Positions 27,131 through 35,317 of a stretch of 64,000 nucleotides of DNA are shown here, piece after piece. How positions within the stretch are numbered: position 1 is the stretch's first letter; every line of letters starts with the position of its first letter. Below the pieces are notes generated by a model, which saw only the letters and a program-made list of their open reading frames with translations, searched no databases and was not told the origin of the DNA. A program made the translations under genes and the position numbers. Location: contig JAFAYQ010000017.1 in the NCBI GenBank assembly GCA_019240215.1, positions 38,081 through 102,080 on the forward strand, read 5' to 3'. Source of the DNA: Actinomycetota bacterium (GTDB lineage: Bacteria; Actinomycetota; Actinomycetes; Streptosporangiales; Streptosporangiaceae).

Positions 27131-28261
27131 TCAGGTGGCGACCGCTACCGCGTTGGCGCCGAGCACGACCGTCTCGTAGACGTTCACCACGTCCTTGGCC
27201 ACCACGCTCCAGTCGTAGCTGCTCACCGCGGCGGCGGCCGCCGCCGACAGCAGCTGGCGGCGGCCGGGGTCGTCGAGCAGGAGCGCGGCCGCGCGGGCCA
27301 GGTCGGCCGGGTCGCCGTTGGCGAACAGCTCGCCGGCCCGGCCGTTGCGCAGTACCCGCCGGAACGCGTCCAGGTCGCTGGCCACGATGGGGGCGCCGGC
27401 CGCCATCGCCTCGGCCAGCACGATGCCGAAGCTCTCGCCGCCGGTGTTGGGCGCGCAGAACACGTCGACCGAGTGCAGCATCCGCACCTTGTCGTCCTCG
27501 CTGACCTGGCCGAGCATGACCACCCGGTCGTGCAGGGCGGCGGGGACGCGATCCAGCACCTCCTGCTGGTCACCGGGACCGGCGATCAGCAGCCGCAGGC
27601 CGGGCCGCTGCGGGCCGAGCGCCGCGAACGCCTGCAGCAGGATCGGCAGGCCCTTGCGGGGCTCATCCATCCGGCCCAGGAACCCGATCGCGCCGCCCTC
27701 ACCGGGCCAGCCCGGCAGCGGGTCGGCCGGGGCCGCGTAGCGGCGGGTGGCGACCCCGTTGGGGATCACCACCGCGTCGCCGCCCAGGTGCTCGACCAGC
27801 ATGGTGCGGGCCGCCTCGGACACCGCGATCCGGCCGTTGATCTTCTCCAGCGCGGACCGGAGGATCGGGATCGACGCCTGCAGCACCCGTGACCGGGGCA
27901 TGGCCGTGTGCACGGTGGCTACGATCGGCCCGGACGCGATCCAGCAGGCCAGCATGGACAGGCTCGGCGCGGTCGGCTCGTGCACGTGCAGCACGTCGAA
28001 GTTGCCCTCCTTGACCCAGCGGCGCACCCGGCTGGCCGACAGTGGGCCAAACGACAGCCGGGCCACCGAGCCGTTGTAGGGCACCGGCACCGGGCGGCCG
28101 GCCGACACCAGGTAGTCCGGCAGCGGCGCGTCGTCGTCGGCCGGCGAGATCACCGAGACCGAATGGCCCAGCTCGATCAGGGCCTCGGTCAGGTCCCGGA
28201 TGTGCGACTGCACCCCACCGGGGACGTCCCAGGTGTACGGGCAGACGATGCCGACGCGCAT
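27131..28261 (-). CDS. pimA: Phosphatidyl-myo-inositol mannosyltransferase
   Basis: The 376-residue GT4-family enzyme transfers mannose from GDP-mannose to phosphatidylinositol, the first step of PIM synthesis, on the cytoplasmic face of the membrane. It opens MRVGIVCPYTWDVPGGVQSH; VLHVHEPTAPSLS and VIPNGV are typical, and the nucleotide-sugar site is GGESFGIVLAEAMAAGAPIV. Length matches the mycobacterial enzyme (about 378). ATG 28261 lies inside the 3' end of patA, a 73-base overlap. The order pgsA-patA-pimA is the conserved PIM operon. Confidence 0.94.
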   Translation of the reverse strand: MRVGIVCPYTWDVPGGVQSHIRDLTEALIELGHSVSVISPADDDAPLPDYLVSAGRPVPVPYNGSVARLSFGPLSASRVRRWVKEGNFDVLHVHEPTAPSLSMLACWIASGPIVATVHTAMPRSRVLQASIPILRSALEKINGRIAVSEAARTMLVEHLGGDAVVIPNGVATRRYAAPADPLPGWPGEGGAIGFLGRMDEPRKGLPILLQAFAALGPQRPGLRLLIAGPGDQQEVLDRVPAALHDRVVMLGQVSEDDKVRMLHSVDVFCAPNTGGESFGIVLAEAMAAGAPIVASDLDAFRRVLRNGRAGELFANGDPADLARAAALLLDDPGRRQLLSAAAAAAVSSYDWSVVAKDVVNVYETVVLGANAVAVAT

Positions 28262-29199
28262 AACCCCGCCTGCGCCCGGGCCGGGGGCGCGGCCGGCAGC
28301 CGGGCCGGGTCGAGGTCGCTGATGAACACCCGCTGCAGCATGTGCCAGTCCTGCGGGTGGGCGGCGATGCCCTGCTCGAACACCGACGCCAGCTGCTGGG
28401 TCATCGCCGCCGCCTTCTCCTTGCGGGTGCCCTCGGCCGGCACCGGGACCGGGTCGCAGTGGGCCACCCAGCCATCCTCGGTGAACCAGAGCGTGACCCC
28501 GTACAGGGCCGCGCCGGTCTGGATGGCGAGCGCGGCCGGGCCGGCCGCCATCCGCGCCTTCTCGCCGAAGAACTCGACCTCGACCCCGGACTCGGTCAGG
28601 TCGCGGTCGCACAGCAGGCAGACCATGTGCCCGGCCCGCAGCCGCTGGGCGAGCACCCCGAAGATGTTCGGCCCGCCGGTCAGCGGCAGCACCTCCATGC
28701 CGAGCCCCTCGCGGAACGCGACGAACATGTCGAACACCGACTCGGGCTTGAGCCGCTCGGCCACGGTGGTGAACTTGATCCCCCGCCCGACCACGTAGGC
28801 GCCGGCCACCTCCCAGTTGCCCATGTGCGGCAGCGCGAAGATCACGCCCTTACCGGCCGCGGCGTCGGCCAGGGCCTGGTCGGCGTCGGCGTTGACGACC
28901 ATGTCGCGCTGGATCTGCTCGGCGCTGATCGAGGGCAGCCGGAACACTTCCATCCAGTAGCGGCCGTAGGAGCGCATCCCCGCCTTGGAGACCTTGCGCA
29001 GCTCCTTGCCGGTCGTCTCCGGGCCGAGCACCCGCGACAGGTTGTTCTCGAGCATCTGGACCCCGTGCCCCTGACGGCGCCAGGCGATGTTGGTGGCGGT
29101 GTCGAAACCCCAGCGCGCCCAGGACTCCGGCACCCGGTTGATCAGCTTCCAACCCAGCCGGTACCCCGTGCTGATGAGCACGTCCTTTACTGGTGCCAA
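28189..29199 (-). CDS. patA: Phosphatidylinositol mannoside acyltransferase
   Basis: The 336-residue member of the lauroyl/myristoyl acyltransferase family acylates the mannose of PIM. The active-site motif LPHMGNWEVAG (H-x4-E) lies near residue 125. GGPNIFGVLAQRLRAGHMVC and LLCDRDLTESGVEVEFFGE are characteristic of the family. The C-terminal 24 codons overlap the pimA start in another frame. A TTG at 29199 with AGGGA upstream is the only reasonable start in the 8-base space after pgsA. The C-terminal tail is longer than in mycobacteria. Confidence 0.9.
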   Translation of the reverse strand: MAPVKDVLISTGYRLGWKLINRVPESWARWGFDTATNIAWRRQGHGVQMLENNLSRVLGPETTGKELRKVSKAGMRSYGRYWMEVFRLPSISAEQIQRDMVVNADADQALADAAAGKGVIFALPHMGNWEVAGAYVVGRGIKFTTVAERLKPESVFDMFVAFREGLGMEVLPLTGGPNIFGVLAQRLRAGHMVCLLCDRDLTESGVEVEFFGEKARMAAGPAALAIQTGAALYGVTLWFTEDGWVAHCDPVPVPAEGTRKEKAAAMTQQLASVFEQGIAAHPQDWHMLQRVFISDLDPARLPAAPPARAQAGLCASASSARTPGTSPVGCSRTSGT

Positions 29200-29208
29200 C
29201 GGTTATCC

Positions 29209-29898
29209 CTACTCGATCGTGTGCGCCGCGGCGGCGCTCCCCGGCTCGGTCTGCTCGGCGGGCGGCTCGGTCTGCTCGGCGGGCGGCTCGGCCGCGGGCT
29301 TGACCGCCAGGCCCTTGTGCACCGCGTGGATCCGCTGCCCCAGGGTGATCACGCTGGCCACCGCCAGCACCCACAGGCCGGCAGGCAGGATGTAGGGCAC
29401 CCCGAGGCCCCACAGGCCGGTGACCACGAACGTGAGCACCATCCGTTCCGGCCGTTCCGCGATGCCCACGTTGGCGGTGGTGCCCAGGCCCTCGGCGCGG
29501 GCCTTGACGTAGGACACCAGCGCGCCCGCCACCAGGCAGAACAGCGACACCGCGGCCATCAGCCGGCTGTGCCCGCCGAGCACGAACCAGATGGCCAGGC
29601 CGCTGAACACCGAGGCGTCGGCGACCCGGTCCATGGTCGAGTCCAGGAACGCCCCGAACTTGCCGCTGGTGCCCTTGATCCGGGCCAGCACCCCGTCCAG
29701 CATGTCGGTGAACACGAAGAACGTGGCGATCAGGGTGCCCCAGAACAGGTGCCCGGTCGGGTAACCCCACAGCACGCTGGCCGACAGGCCGACCGTGCCG
29801 GTCACCGTCACCATGTTCGGCGTGATCGGGGTACGCGCGAGCGCTTCACCGACCGGGGTCAGCAGGCGGGTGAAGAAGGGGCGGGCACCGTTCAGCAT
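29209..29898 (-). CDS. pgsA: Phosphatidylinositol phosphate synthase (CDP-alcohol phosphatidyltransferase)
   Basis: The 229-residue integral membrane enzyme joins CDP-diacylglycerol and inositol phosphate. The CDP-alcohol phosphotransferase motif D-G-x2-A-R-x8-G-x3-D-x3-D is intact at about residues 68-90 (DGVLARIKGTSG, then FLDSTMDR). About six membrane segments are evident. The C-terminus carries a tandem PPAEQTE repeat from an 18-base duplication. It heads the pgsA-patA-pimA operon and fits PgsA1 of mycobacteria. Confidence 0.93.
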   Translation of the reverse strand: MLNGARPFFTRLLTPVGEALARTPITPNMVTVTGTVGLSASVLWGYPTGHLFWGTLIATFFVFTDMLDGVLARIKGTSGKFGAFLDSTMDRVADASVFSGLAIWFVLGGHSRLMAAVSLFCLVAGALVSYVKARAEGLGTTANVGIAERPERMVLTFVVTGLWGLGVPYILPAGLWVLAVASVITLGQRIHAVHKGLAVKPAAEPPAEQTEPPAEQTEPGSAAAAHTIE

Positions 29899-30113
29899 GG
29901 CCGTTAGATCCTACTGTCGCTCGGGGCAGGCCGGCGCAGGCCCGGGCCGGCTTCGTGCGCCCGGATACGCATCCGGCCGTCCGGTATGCCTTTACGCCTC
30001 TTTTTGGTAACCCTGCCGATTCACTGTGTGGGTCTTGTGGTAACGCAGCCCGCGGGTTCAGTCTGACTCTACGGGCAGCAGCGCAGCGCCCACCGACGTC
30101 AGGAGGCGACGGA

Positions 30114-32261
30114 ATGGCCGAGACAACGAGCACATCAGGGGCCGCCGGAGGCGTACTAGCAGGCCAGCCGGGCCGGATACGAAACGTCGCGCTGATCGGT
30201 CACTCCGGGTCCGGGAAGACGACTCTCGTAGAAGCCCTGCTGGCCGCGACCGGCACCATCCAGCGCCCGGGCCGGGTGGAGGAAGGCTCCACCGTCTGCG
30301 ACTTCGACGAGATCGAGGTCCGCCAGGGCCGCTCGGTGAACCTCACCCTCGCCCCCATCGTCCACGCGGACATCAAGGTCAACCTGCTCGACACCCCGGG
30401 TTACGCCGATTTCACCGGCGACCTGCGCGCGGGACTGCGCGCGGCCGACTCGGCCCTGTTCGCGGTGTCCGCCACCGACGGGGTGGACGGCCTCACCCGG
30501 ATGCTGTGGGAAGAGTGCGCCCTGGTCGGGATGCCGCGGGCCGTCGTGATCACCAAGATCGACCACCAGCGGGCCGACTTCGAAGCCGCCCTGGCCGCCT
30601 GCCGCGAGGCCTTCGGCGAGTCGGTGGCCCCGCTCTACCTGCCGGTCTCCGACGGTGAGGGCAGCGGGGCGCGCGGCCTGATCGGGCTGCTGTCGCAGAA
30701 GCTTTTCGACTACTCCGGTTCCGCCCGGGCCGAGGCCGCAGTGCCCGCCGAGTACGCGGACCAGCTGGAGACGCTCCGGGGTGAGCTGATCGAGGGGATC
30801 ATCCAGGAGAGCGAAGACGAGTCGCTGATGGACCGGTACCTGTCGGGCGAGGAGATCGACCCCAAGGTGCTGATCGAGGACCTGGAAAAGGCGGTCGCGC
30901 GCGGCAGCTTCTACCCGGTGCTGGCCACCTCGGCGCCCCGCGGGATCGGCATGGCCGAGCTGCTCGAGGTGATGACCCAGGCGTTCCCGTCGCCCGAAGA
31001 GCACCCGATGCCCGCCGTCACCACCCTCGAGGGCACTCCGGTCGAGGGGCTGACCTGCGACCCGGGCGGCCCGCTGCTGGCCGAGGTGGTGAAGACGACC
31101 TCCGACCCCTACGTCGGCCGGGTCAGCCTGGTGCGGGTGTTCTCCGGCACCCTGACCGTGGACGCGGCCGTGCACGTGTCCGGCCACGGCCGGGTCGAGC
31201 AGGGTCACGCCGACCACGACACCGACGAGCGGGTCGGGGCACTGACCTGCCCGCTCGGCAAGCAGCAGCGGACGGTGAGCGAGGCGGTGGCGGGCGACAT
31301 CTGCGCGGTGGCCAAGCTCGGCACCGCCGAGACCGGCGACACCCTGTCGAGCAAGGACCAGCCGCTGCTGATGGAGCCGTGGACGATGCCGGAGCCGCTG
31401 CTGCCGGTCGCCGTCAACGCCAAGTCCAAGGCCGACGAGGACAAGATGGCCCAGGCCATGGCCCGGCTGGTGGCCGAGGACCCGACCCTGCGGCGGGAGA
31501 ACAACGCCGAGACCCACCAGCAGGTGCTGTGGTGCATGGGCGAGGCCCACGCCGACGTGCTGCTGGACCGGCTCTCCAGCCGTTACGGGGTGGCGGTGGA
31601 AACGGCCGAGCTGCGGGTCCCGCTGCGCGAAACGATCGGCGGCAAGGCCAACGGCCTCGGCCGCAACGTCAAGCAGAGCGGCGGCCACGGCGAGTACGCC
31701 ATCTGCCACATCGAGGTCGAGCCGCTGGCCGACGGCAGCTTCGAGTTCGTCGACAAGGTGGTCGGCGGCGTGGTGCCGCGCCAGTTCATCCCGTCGGTCG
31801 AGAAGGGTGTCCGGTCCCAGATGGAGCAGGGCGTGACGGCCGGCTACCCGATGGTCGGCGTCCGGGTCACCTTGTACGACGGCAAGGCCCACTCGGTCGA
31901 CTCCTCCGACATGGCGTTCCAGAAGGCGGGCCGGGCGGCGCTGCGCGACGCGGTCGAGAAGGCCCAGTCGATGCTGCTGGAGCCGGTCGACGAGGTCGCG
32001 ATCCTGATCCCCGACGACTACGTCGGCGCGGTCATGTCCGACCTGTCCGGCCGGCGCGGGCGGGTGCTCGGCACCGAGCCCGTTCCGGTCGGCCGCACGC
32101 TGGTCAAGGCCGAGGTCCCGGAGCTGGAGATCACCCGCTACACGATCGACCTGCGGTCGGTGTCGCACGGGACCGGGTCGTTCACCCGGTCGTATCTCCG
32201 CCACGAGCCGCTGCCCGCGCACCTGGCGGCCAAGGTGGCGGAGGAGGCCAAGGAAGGTTAG
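30114..32261 (+). CDS. Elongation factor G-like GTPase (EF-G2 type)
   Basis: The 715-residue five-domain EF-G paralogue has G1 GHSGSGKTT (about 28-36), G3 DTPGYADF, G4 TKID, and the C-terminal EF-G domains IV and V (HGEYAICHIEVEPLADGSFE, RGRVLGTEP). It differs from canonical fusA, lacking the usual GITI switch region and having a short N-terminal Ala/Gly tail, so it belongs with actinobacterial EF-G2 proteins, which in mycobacteria do not replace EF-G. ATG 30114 is chosen because AGGAGG (30101-30106) precedes it by 7 bases; a longer frame to 29955 is not needed. A strong hairpin follows. Its cellular role is not settled. Confidence 0.88.
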   Translation: MAETTSTSGAAGGVLAGQPGRIRNVALIGHSGSGKTTLVEALLAATGTIQRPGRVEEGSTVCDFDEIEVRQGRSVNLTLAPIVHADIKVNLLDTPGYADFTGDLRAGLRAADSALFAVSATDGVDGLTRMLWEECALVGMPRAVVITKIDHQRADFEAALAACREAFGESVAPLYLPVSDGEGSGARGLIGLLSQKLFDYSGSARAEAAVPAEYADQLETLRGELIEGIIQESEDESLMDRYLSGEEIDPKVLIEDLEKAVARGSFYPVLATSAPRGIGMAELLEVMTQAFPSPEEHPMPAVTTLEGTPVEGLTCDPGGPLLAEVVKTTSDPYVGRVSLVRVFSGTLTVDAAVHVSGHGRVEQGHADHDTDERVGALTCPLGKQQRTVSEAVAGDICAVAKLGTAETGDTLSSKDQPLLMEPWTMPEPLLPVAVNAKSKADEDKMAQAMARLVAEDPTLRRENNAETHQQVLWCMGEAHADVLLDRLSSRYGVAVETAELRVPLRETIGGKANGLGRNVKQSGGHGEYAICHIEVEPLADGSFEFVDKVVGGVVPRQFIPSVEKGVRSQMEQGVTAGYPMVGVRVTLYDGKAHSVDSSDMAFQKAGRAALRDAVEKAQSMLLEPVDEVAILIPDDYVGAVMSDLSGRRGRVLGTEPVPVGRTLVKAEVPELEITRYTIDLRSVSHGTGSFTRSYLRHEPLPAHLAAKVAEEAKEG

Positions 32262-32277
32262 GGCCAGGTAGGTCGTT

Positions 32278-32312
32278 GCTGGGCCGCGTTCCCGATGGGG
32301 GCGCGGCCCAGC
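32278..32312 (+). terminator. Strong hairpin after the EF-G-like gene
   Basis: GCTGGGCCGCG (32278-32288) is the exact reverse complement of CGCGGCCCAGC (32302-32312), with a 13-base loop, 16 bases after the stop. A short TGTTAC follows but no full T tract. Confidence 0.6.
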
Positions 32313-32397
32313 GCTGTTACCGGCGAGCCGGGGCCCACCGGCCCGCCGGGCGCCGGCGTCTCTCCCCGCCGCATCTGGCCGGTGCGCTCCGGCCGTG

Positions 32398-32430
32398 TTA
32401 TCGTTTTTCATTAATATCGAAAAACGATAA
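32398..32430. promoter_or_regulatory. AT-rich palindromic operator upstream of the DUF2975-XRE operon
   Basis: TTATCGTTTTTC (32398-32409) pairs exactly with GAAAAACGATAA (32419-32430) around a 9-base centre, ATTAATATC. It ends 17 bases before the first DUF2975 start. Such an A/T-rich dyad in very GC-rich DNA is best explained as a repressor site overlapping the promoter, probably for the YozG-like protein encoded third in the operon. Confidence 0.75.
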
Positions 32431-32447
32431 GTGAAGCGAGGCCGGCC

Positions 32448-33158
32448 ATGGGGCTTCAGCTCGGTGCCATCGAACTGCCGGGGACGCGGCGCACGATCAC
32501 TCAGCCGCTGGGCGGCACCGTCTGGCTGTTCCTGCGGCTCACCCTGCTCGGCCTGGTGCTCCCGCCGCTGCTGGGGCTGCTGAACGGCGGCCGCCCCGAC
32601 CTGTACGGCTTCGGCTCCGGCAACGTCTGCGCCACCGTCACCATCAACGGGCTGGCCGAGAGCGGCAGCCAGCCGGTGGCTCAGCTGCGCTCGGGCATGT
32701 CCTCCGCACCCGGCAACGTCTGGCTGTGCGCCAACCACCCGACGCTGGCGCAGCGGTTCCTGGTCACGCTCACCCAGCTGCCGATGGCGCTGCTGTGGCT
32801 GACCGTCCTGATCCTGCTGTGGCGGCTGGTCAGCCAGGTCCGCCGGACCGGCCCGTTCGACGCCACCGTGACCCGGCGGTTGCGGTTCCTGGCCTGGTTC
32901 GTGCTGGCCGCCACGCTGGCGGCGAACGCCCTCCAGAGCTACGCGGCGGCCGCCTTCACCGCCACCGGCTACCCGCGGCCGCTCCCGGGGCTGGTGGGAC
33001 TGGACCAGATACCGGTGCCGATCGGGCAGGACACGATCAACGGGGTCCTCGGCACCAGCTGGACACCGCTGCTGCTGGTGGTGTGCGGGCTGCTGTCGCT
33101 GGCTCGCATCGTCCGCGTCGGCGGCCAGCTGCACGACGACCTGGTAGGGACGGTCTGA
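32448..33158 (+). CDS. DUF2975 family membrane protein, copy 1
   Basis: The 236-residue protein has four predicted membrane segments (about 28-48, 110-130, 146-166, 204-224) and the DUF2975 features RTGPFDATVTRRLRFLAWFV and a C-terminal ARIVRVGGQLHDDLVGTV. Between segments 1 and 2 lies a loop with two Cys (NVCATVTING and WLCANHPT) that could form a disulfide outside the cell. DUF2975 proteins are paired with small YozG-type repressors (as in yoaS-yozG of Bacillus); their function is unknown. GAGG precedes the ATG. It overlaps copy 2 by one base (TGATG). Confidence 0.75.
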   Translation: MGLQLGAIELPGTRRTITQPLGGTVWLFLRLTLLGLVLPPLLGLLNGGRPDLYGFGSGNVCATVTINGLAESGSQPVAQLRSGMSSAPGNVWLCANHPTLAQRFLVTLTQLPMALLWLTVLILLWRLVSQVRRTGPFDATVTRRLRFLAWFVLAATLAANALQSYAAAAFTATGYPRPLPGLVGLDQIPVPIGQDTINGVLGTSWTPLLLVVCGLLSLARIVRVGGQLHDDLVGTV

Positions 33159-33871
33159 TGAGCGACGAGCAGGAGGCCGCCCGGTGGCTGCCCGCCGGCG
33201 ACGACCCGCCGGAGCGCGGGCTCACCGAACCGCTCGGGAACGTGGTCTGGGCGTTCCTCTGCTTCGTGGTGGCCGGGCTGGTCGCGGCGCCGATCATCGC
33301 GCTGACTGACCGGCAGTTCACCATCTACGGCTTCGGCCACCGCGGCGTCTGCGCCGATGTGGCCCAGAACGGCCTGGACATCAGGTCCAGCGGCAGCACG
33401 GTGGCAAACGTCCGCGCCGGCGCTAGTTCGTTCGCCGACAGCCTGCAGCTGTGCGCGAACCACCCGACGCTGGGGCAGCGGTTCCTGGTCACGCTGACCC
33501 AGCTCCCGACGCTGATCCTCTACCTGGCTGTGCTGGTGCTGCTGTGGCTGCTGGTGCTGACGGTGCGGCGGCACGGGCCGTTCACGATGAGCGTGAGCCG
33601 GCGGCTGCGCTTCCTGGCCTGGTTCATCCTGGGCGGCACGCTGGCGGTCTCGGGCGGCGAGTCGGCCGCCCGGGCCGCGTTCGCCGGCACCGAGGTCGCC
33701 GGCTTCGGTGCCTCCTTCACCGACTCGGCCAACACCGTGCTGAGCAACGCGTTCAACGGCGTGCTGGCCAACCTGTTCCCGCTGCTGCTGGTGGTGTGTG
33801 GCCTGCTCACGCTGGCCCGCGTCGTCCGCCGCGGTACCCAGATGCGCGACGACCTGGCCGGGACGGTCTGA
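33158..33871 (+). CDS. DUF2975 family membrane protein, copy 2 (tandem paralogue)
   Basis: The 237-residue protein is clearly a tandem paralogue of the preceding gene. The same four membrane segments and the same conserved blocks occur: YGFGHRGVCADVAQNGL, LCANHPTLGQRFLVTLTQLP, RRHGPFTMSVSRRLRFLAWF and LLLVVCGLLTLARVVRRG. The two loop Cys are conserved, supporting a structural disulfide. It differs by an acidic N-terminal leader of about 20 residues. It is translationally coupled to copy 1 (TGATG) and followed 2 bases later by the XRE gene. The pair may form a hetero-oligomer; this is inference. Confidence 0.75.
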   Translation: MSDEQEAARWLPAGDDPPERGLTEPLGNVVWAFLCFVVAGLVAAPIIALTDRQFTIYGFGHRGVCADVAQNGLDIRSSGSTVANVRAGASSFADSLQLCANHPTLGQRFLVTLTQLPTLILYLAVLVLLWLLVLTVRRHGPFTMSVSRRLRFLAWFILGGTLAVSGGESAARAAFAGTEVAGFGASFTDSANTVLSNAFNGVLANLFPLLLVVCGLLTLARVVRRGTQMRDDLAGTV

Positions 33872-33873
33872 CG

Positions 33874-34107
33874 TTGGAGAACGGCGCCGAGCACCAGATC
33901 GAGGTCCATCTGGACAAGCTGCTGGCCGACCGGGGCATGACGTTGACCCAGCTGTCGGAGGAGGTCGGGGTCACCATCGTCAACCTGTCGATCCTGAAGA
34001 ACGGCCGGGCCAAGGCGATCCGGTTCAGCACGCTGACCGCGCTGTGCGAGGCCCTCGACTGCCAGCCCGGCGACCTGATGAGCTGGCGCGACGGAGAGCG
34101 GGACTAG
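33874..34107 (+). CDS. YozG-like XRE-family repressor
   Basis: The 77-residue helix-turn-helix protein starts at TTG 33874, 2 bases after the DUF2975 stop. VHLDKLLADRGMTLTQLSEE, VGVTIVNLSILKNGRAKAIR and CEALDCQPGDL closely follow the YozG/Cro-like family that accompanies DUF2975 genes. It is expected to bind the palindrome at 32398-32430 and repress its own operon. No other start codon fits. Its TAG stop overlaps the stop of the convergent osmC-like gene by 3-4 bases. Confidence 0.8.
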   Translation: MENGAEHQIEVHLDKLLADRGMTLTQLSEEVGVTIVNLSILKNGRAKAIRFSTLTALCEALDCQPGDLMSWRDGERD

Positions 34108-34580
34108 CTGGCGGGTAGCGGGCGGGCCTGCCAGGTGTTCTCGTAGTCGAGGCCGCTGCGCCGGAACAGCTGGGTGACGGGGCACCGGCGCTCGGTCTCC
34201 GAGACCAGCCGGGCGAACTGCTCCTCGGTGGCGTCGGTCTCGACCGTGGCCCGGACCGTCACCCGGTCGAAGTTGGCGTTGCCGTCGGCCCCGCCGACCA
34301 GGACGCTGGTGTCCAGGTCGCCCTGAACCTCGAACGTCCACTCCCCCAGCCGGATGCCGAGGTCCTTGGCCACCAGGGTCGCGGTGACCTGGTTGCAGGA
34401 GGTCAGCGAGCCGAGCGCGTAGAACAGCGGGCTGGGCGCCTCGTCCTTGCCGCCGAACGCCGGGTAAGCGTCGGTGCTGAACCGGTGCGCGTTGCCGCCG
34501 GCCGTGGTCAGGTGCTGCGCGGTACCGGTCCCGGTCGCACTGACCACGAACGGAACCACCGAAGTCTTCAACGTCGCCAT
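34104..34580 (-). CDS. OsmC/Ohr-family peroxiredoxin-like protein
   Basis: The 158-residue protein has the OsmC fold with the two reactive Cys in LGSLTSCNQVTA and ERRCPVTQLF. OsmC/Ohr proteins reduce organic hydroperoxides using a Cys pair and a lipoyl or thiol donor. The motifs HRFSTDAYPAFGGKDEAPSP and YALGSLTSCNQ place it in the OsmC/YhfA-like subgroup rather than Ohr. ATG 34580 has GGGAGGGG upstream; an earlier in-frame start at 34601 is less likely. A good promoter lies upstream. It may serve peroxide or sulfur metabolism. Confidence 0.85.
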   Translation of the reverse strand: MATLKTSVVPFVVSATGTGTAQHLTTAGGNAHRFSTDAYPAFGGKDEAPSPLFYALGSLTSCNQVTATLVAKDLGIRLGEWTFEVQGDLDTSVLVGGADGNANFDRVTVRATVETDATEEQFARLVSETERRCPVTQLFRRSGLDYENTWQARPLPAS

Positions 34581-34641
34581 CTCGCGGCCCCTCCCTGTCA
34601 CCTCGGCCCCCGCTTGCAGGCGCGACGGCCCTCACCTCCGC

Positions 34642-34670
34642 AAATCTACTAATTCGATAGGAATTGTCAA
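34642..34670 (-). promoter_or_regulatory. Sigma-70-type promoter of the OsmC gene
   Basis: On the minus strand a perfect -35 TTGACA (34670-34665) is followed 16 bases later by TAGATT (34648-34643). The spacer, ATTCCTATCGAATTAG, is AT-rich in very GC-rich DNA and could also hold an Rrf2- or MarR-like operator. It sits about 60 bases upstream of the chosen start. Confidence 0.6.
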
Positions 34671-34771
34671 CAAGCGGGGCGGGTCACCGGGCGGCGCCGG
34701 GCGCGTGAGGGCGCCGGGGCAGGCAGAGGCGCCGGGGCGCGGGAGACGCCGGGGGGCGGGCCGGGACGCGG

Positions 34772-35317
34772 TTAGTCGAGGGGCCAGGCTTCGGCGAGGA
34801 GCTTGCGGGTGTCGCGCAGGAGTTCGGGCAGGACCCGGGTCTGGCCGACGACCGGCATGAAGTTGGTGTCGCCGCCCCAGCGGGGGACGACATGCTGGTG
34901 CAGGTGGGCCGCGATGCCCGCGCCGGCCACCTGGCCGAGGTTCATGCCGACGTTGAAGCCCTGGGCGTTGGAGGCGGTGCGCAGGGCGCGGATCGCGCGC
35001 TTGGTGTGGTCGGCCAGCTCGGCCGTCTCGTCCAGGGTGAGTTCGGTGTAGTCGGCCACGTGACGGTACGGGACCACCATGACGTGGCCGCCGTTGTAGG
35101 GGTACAGGTTGAGCACCGTGTAGACCAGGGTGCCGCGGGCGACGATCAGGCCGTCCTCGTCGCTCAGGGTCGGGATCCGGTCGAACGGGCAGCCCTCGGC
35201 CTCGGTGCCGACCGGCTTGTTCTCGCCCTTGATGTAGGCCATCCGGTGCGGCATCCACAGCCGGGCGAACGAGTCGGGGATGCCCACCCCGTCCTGCGGA
35301 CCGGTGGGGGTGGTCAT
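34772..35317 (-). CDS. HIT-family nucleotide hydrolase/phosphorylase
   Basis: The 181-residue histidine-triad protein has the HxHxHxx motif HLHQHVV near residue 145, with [20 protein letters not shown] before it. The family includes Ap4A phosphorylases and nucleotide phosphoramidases; the mycobacterial orthologue at this position (Rv2613c) is an Ap4A phosphorylase, so that activity is likely. Its ATG overlaps the thrS stop as ATGA, so the two are co-translated. The conserved order is thrS-HIT-pgsA, although here over 4 kb separates HIT from pgsA. Confidence 0.9.
   Translation of the reverse strand: MTTPTGPQDGVGIPDSFARLWMPHRMAYIKGENKPVGTEAEGCPFDRIPTLSDEDGLIVARGTLVYTVLNLYPYNGGHVMVVPYRHVADYTELTLDETAELADHTKRAIRALRTASNAQGFNVGMNLGQVAGAGIAAHLHQHVVPRWGGDTNFMPVVGQTRVLPELLRDTRKLLAEAWPLD

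Noticed and set aside
30156..33134. 992-residue open frame on the minus strand opposite the EF-G-like and DUF2975 genes
   Set aside because: It spans two real, divergent gene families on the + strand and has only His/Gln/Arg/Gly-rich composition.
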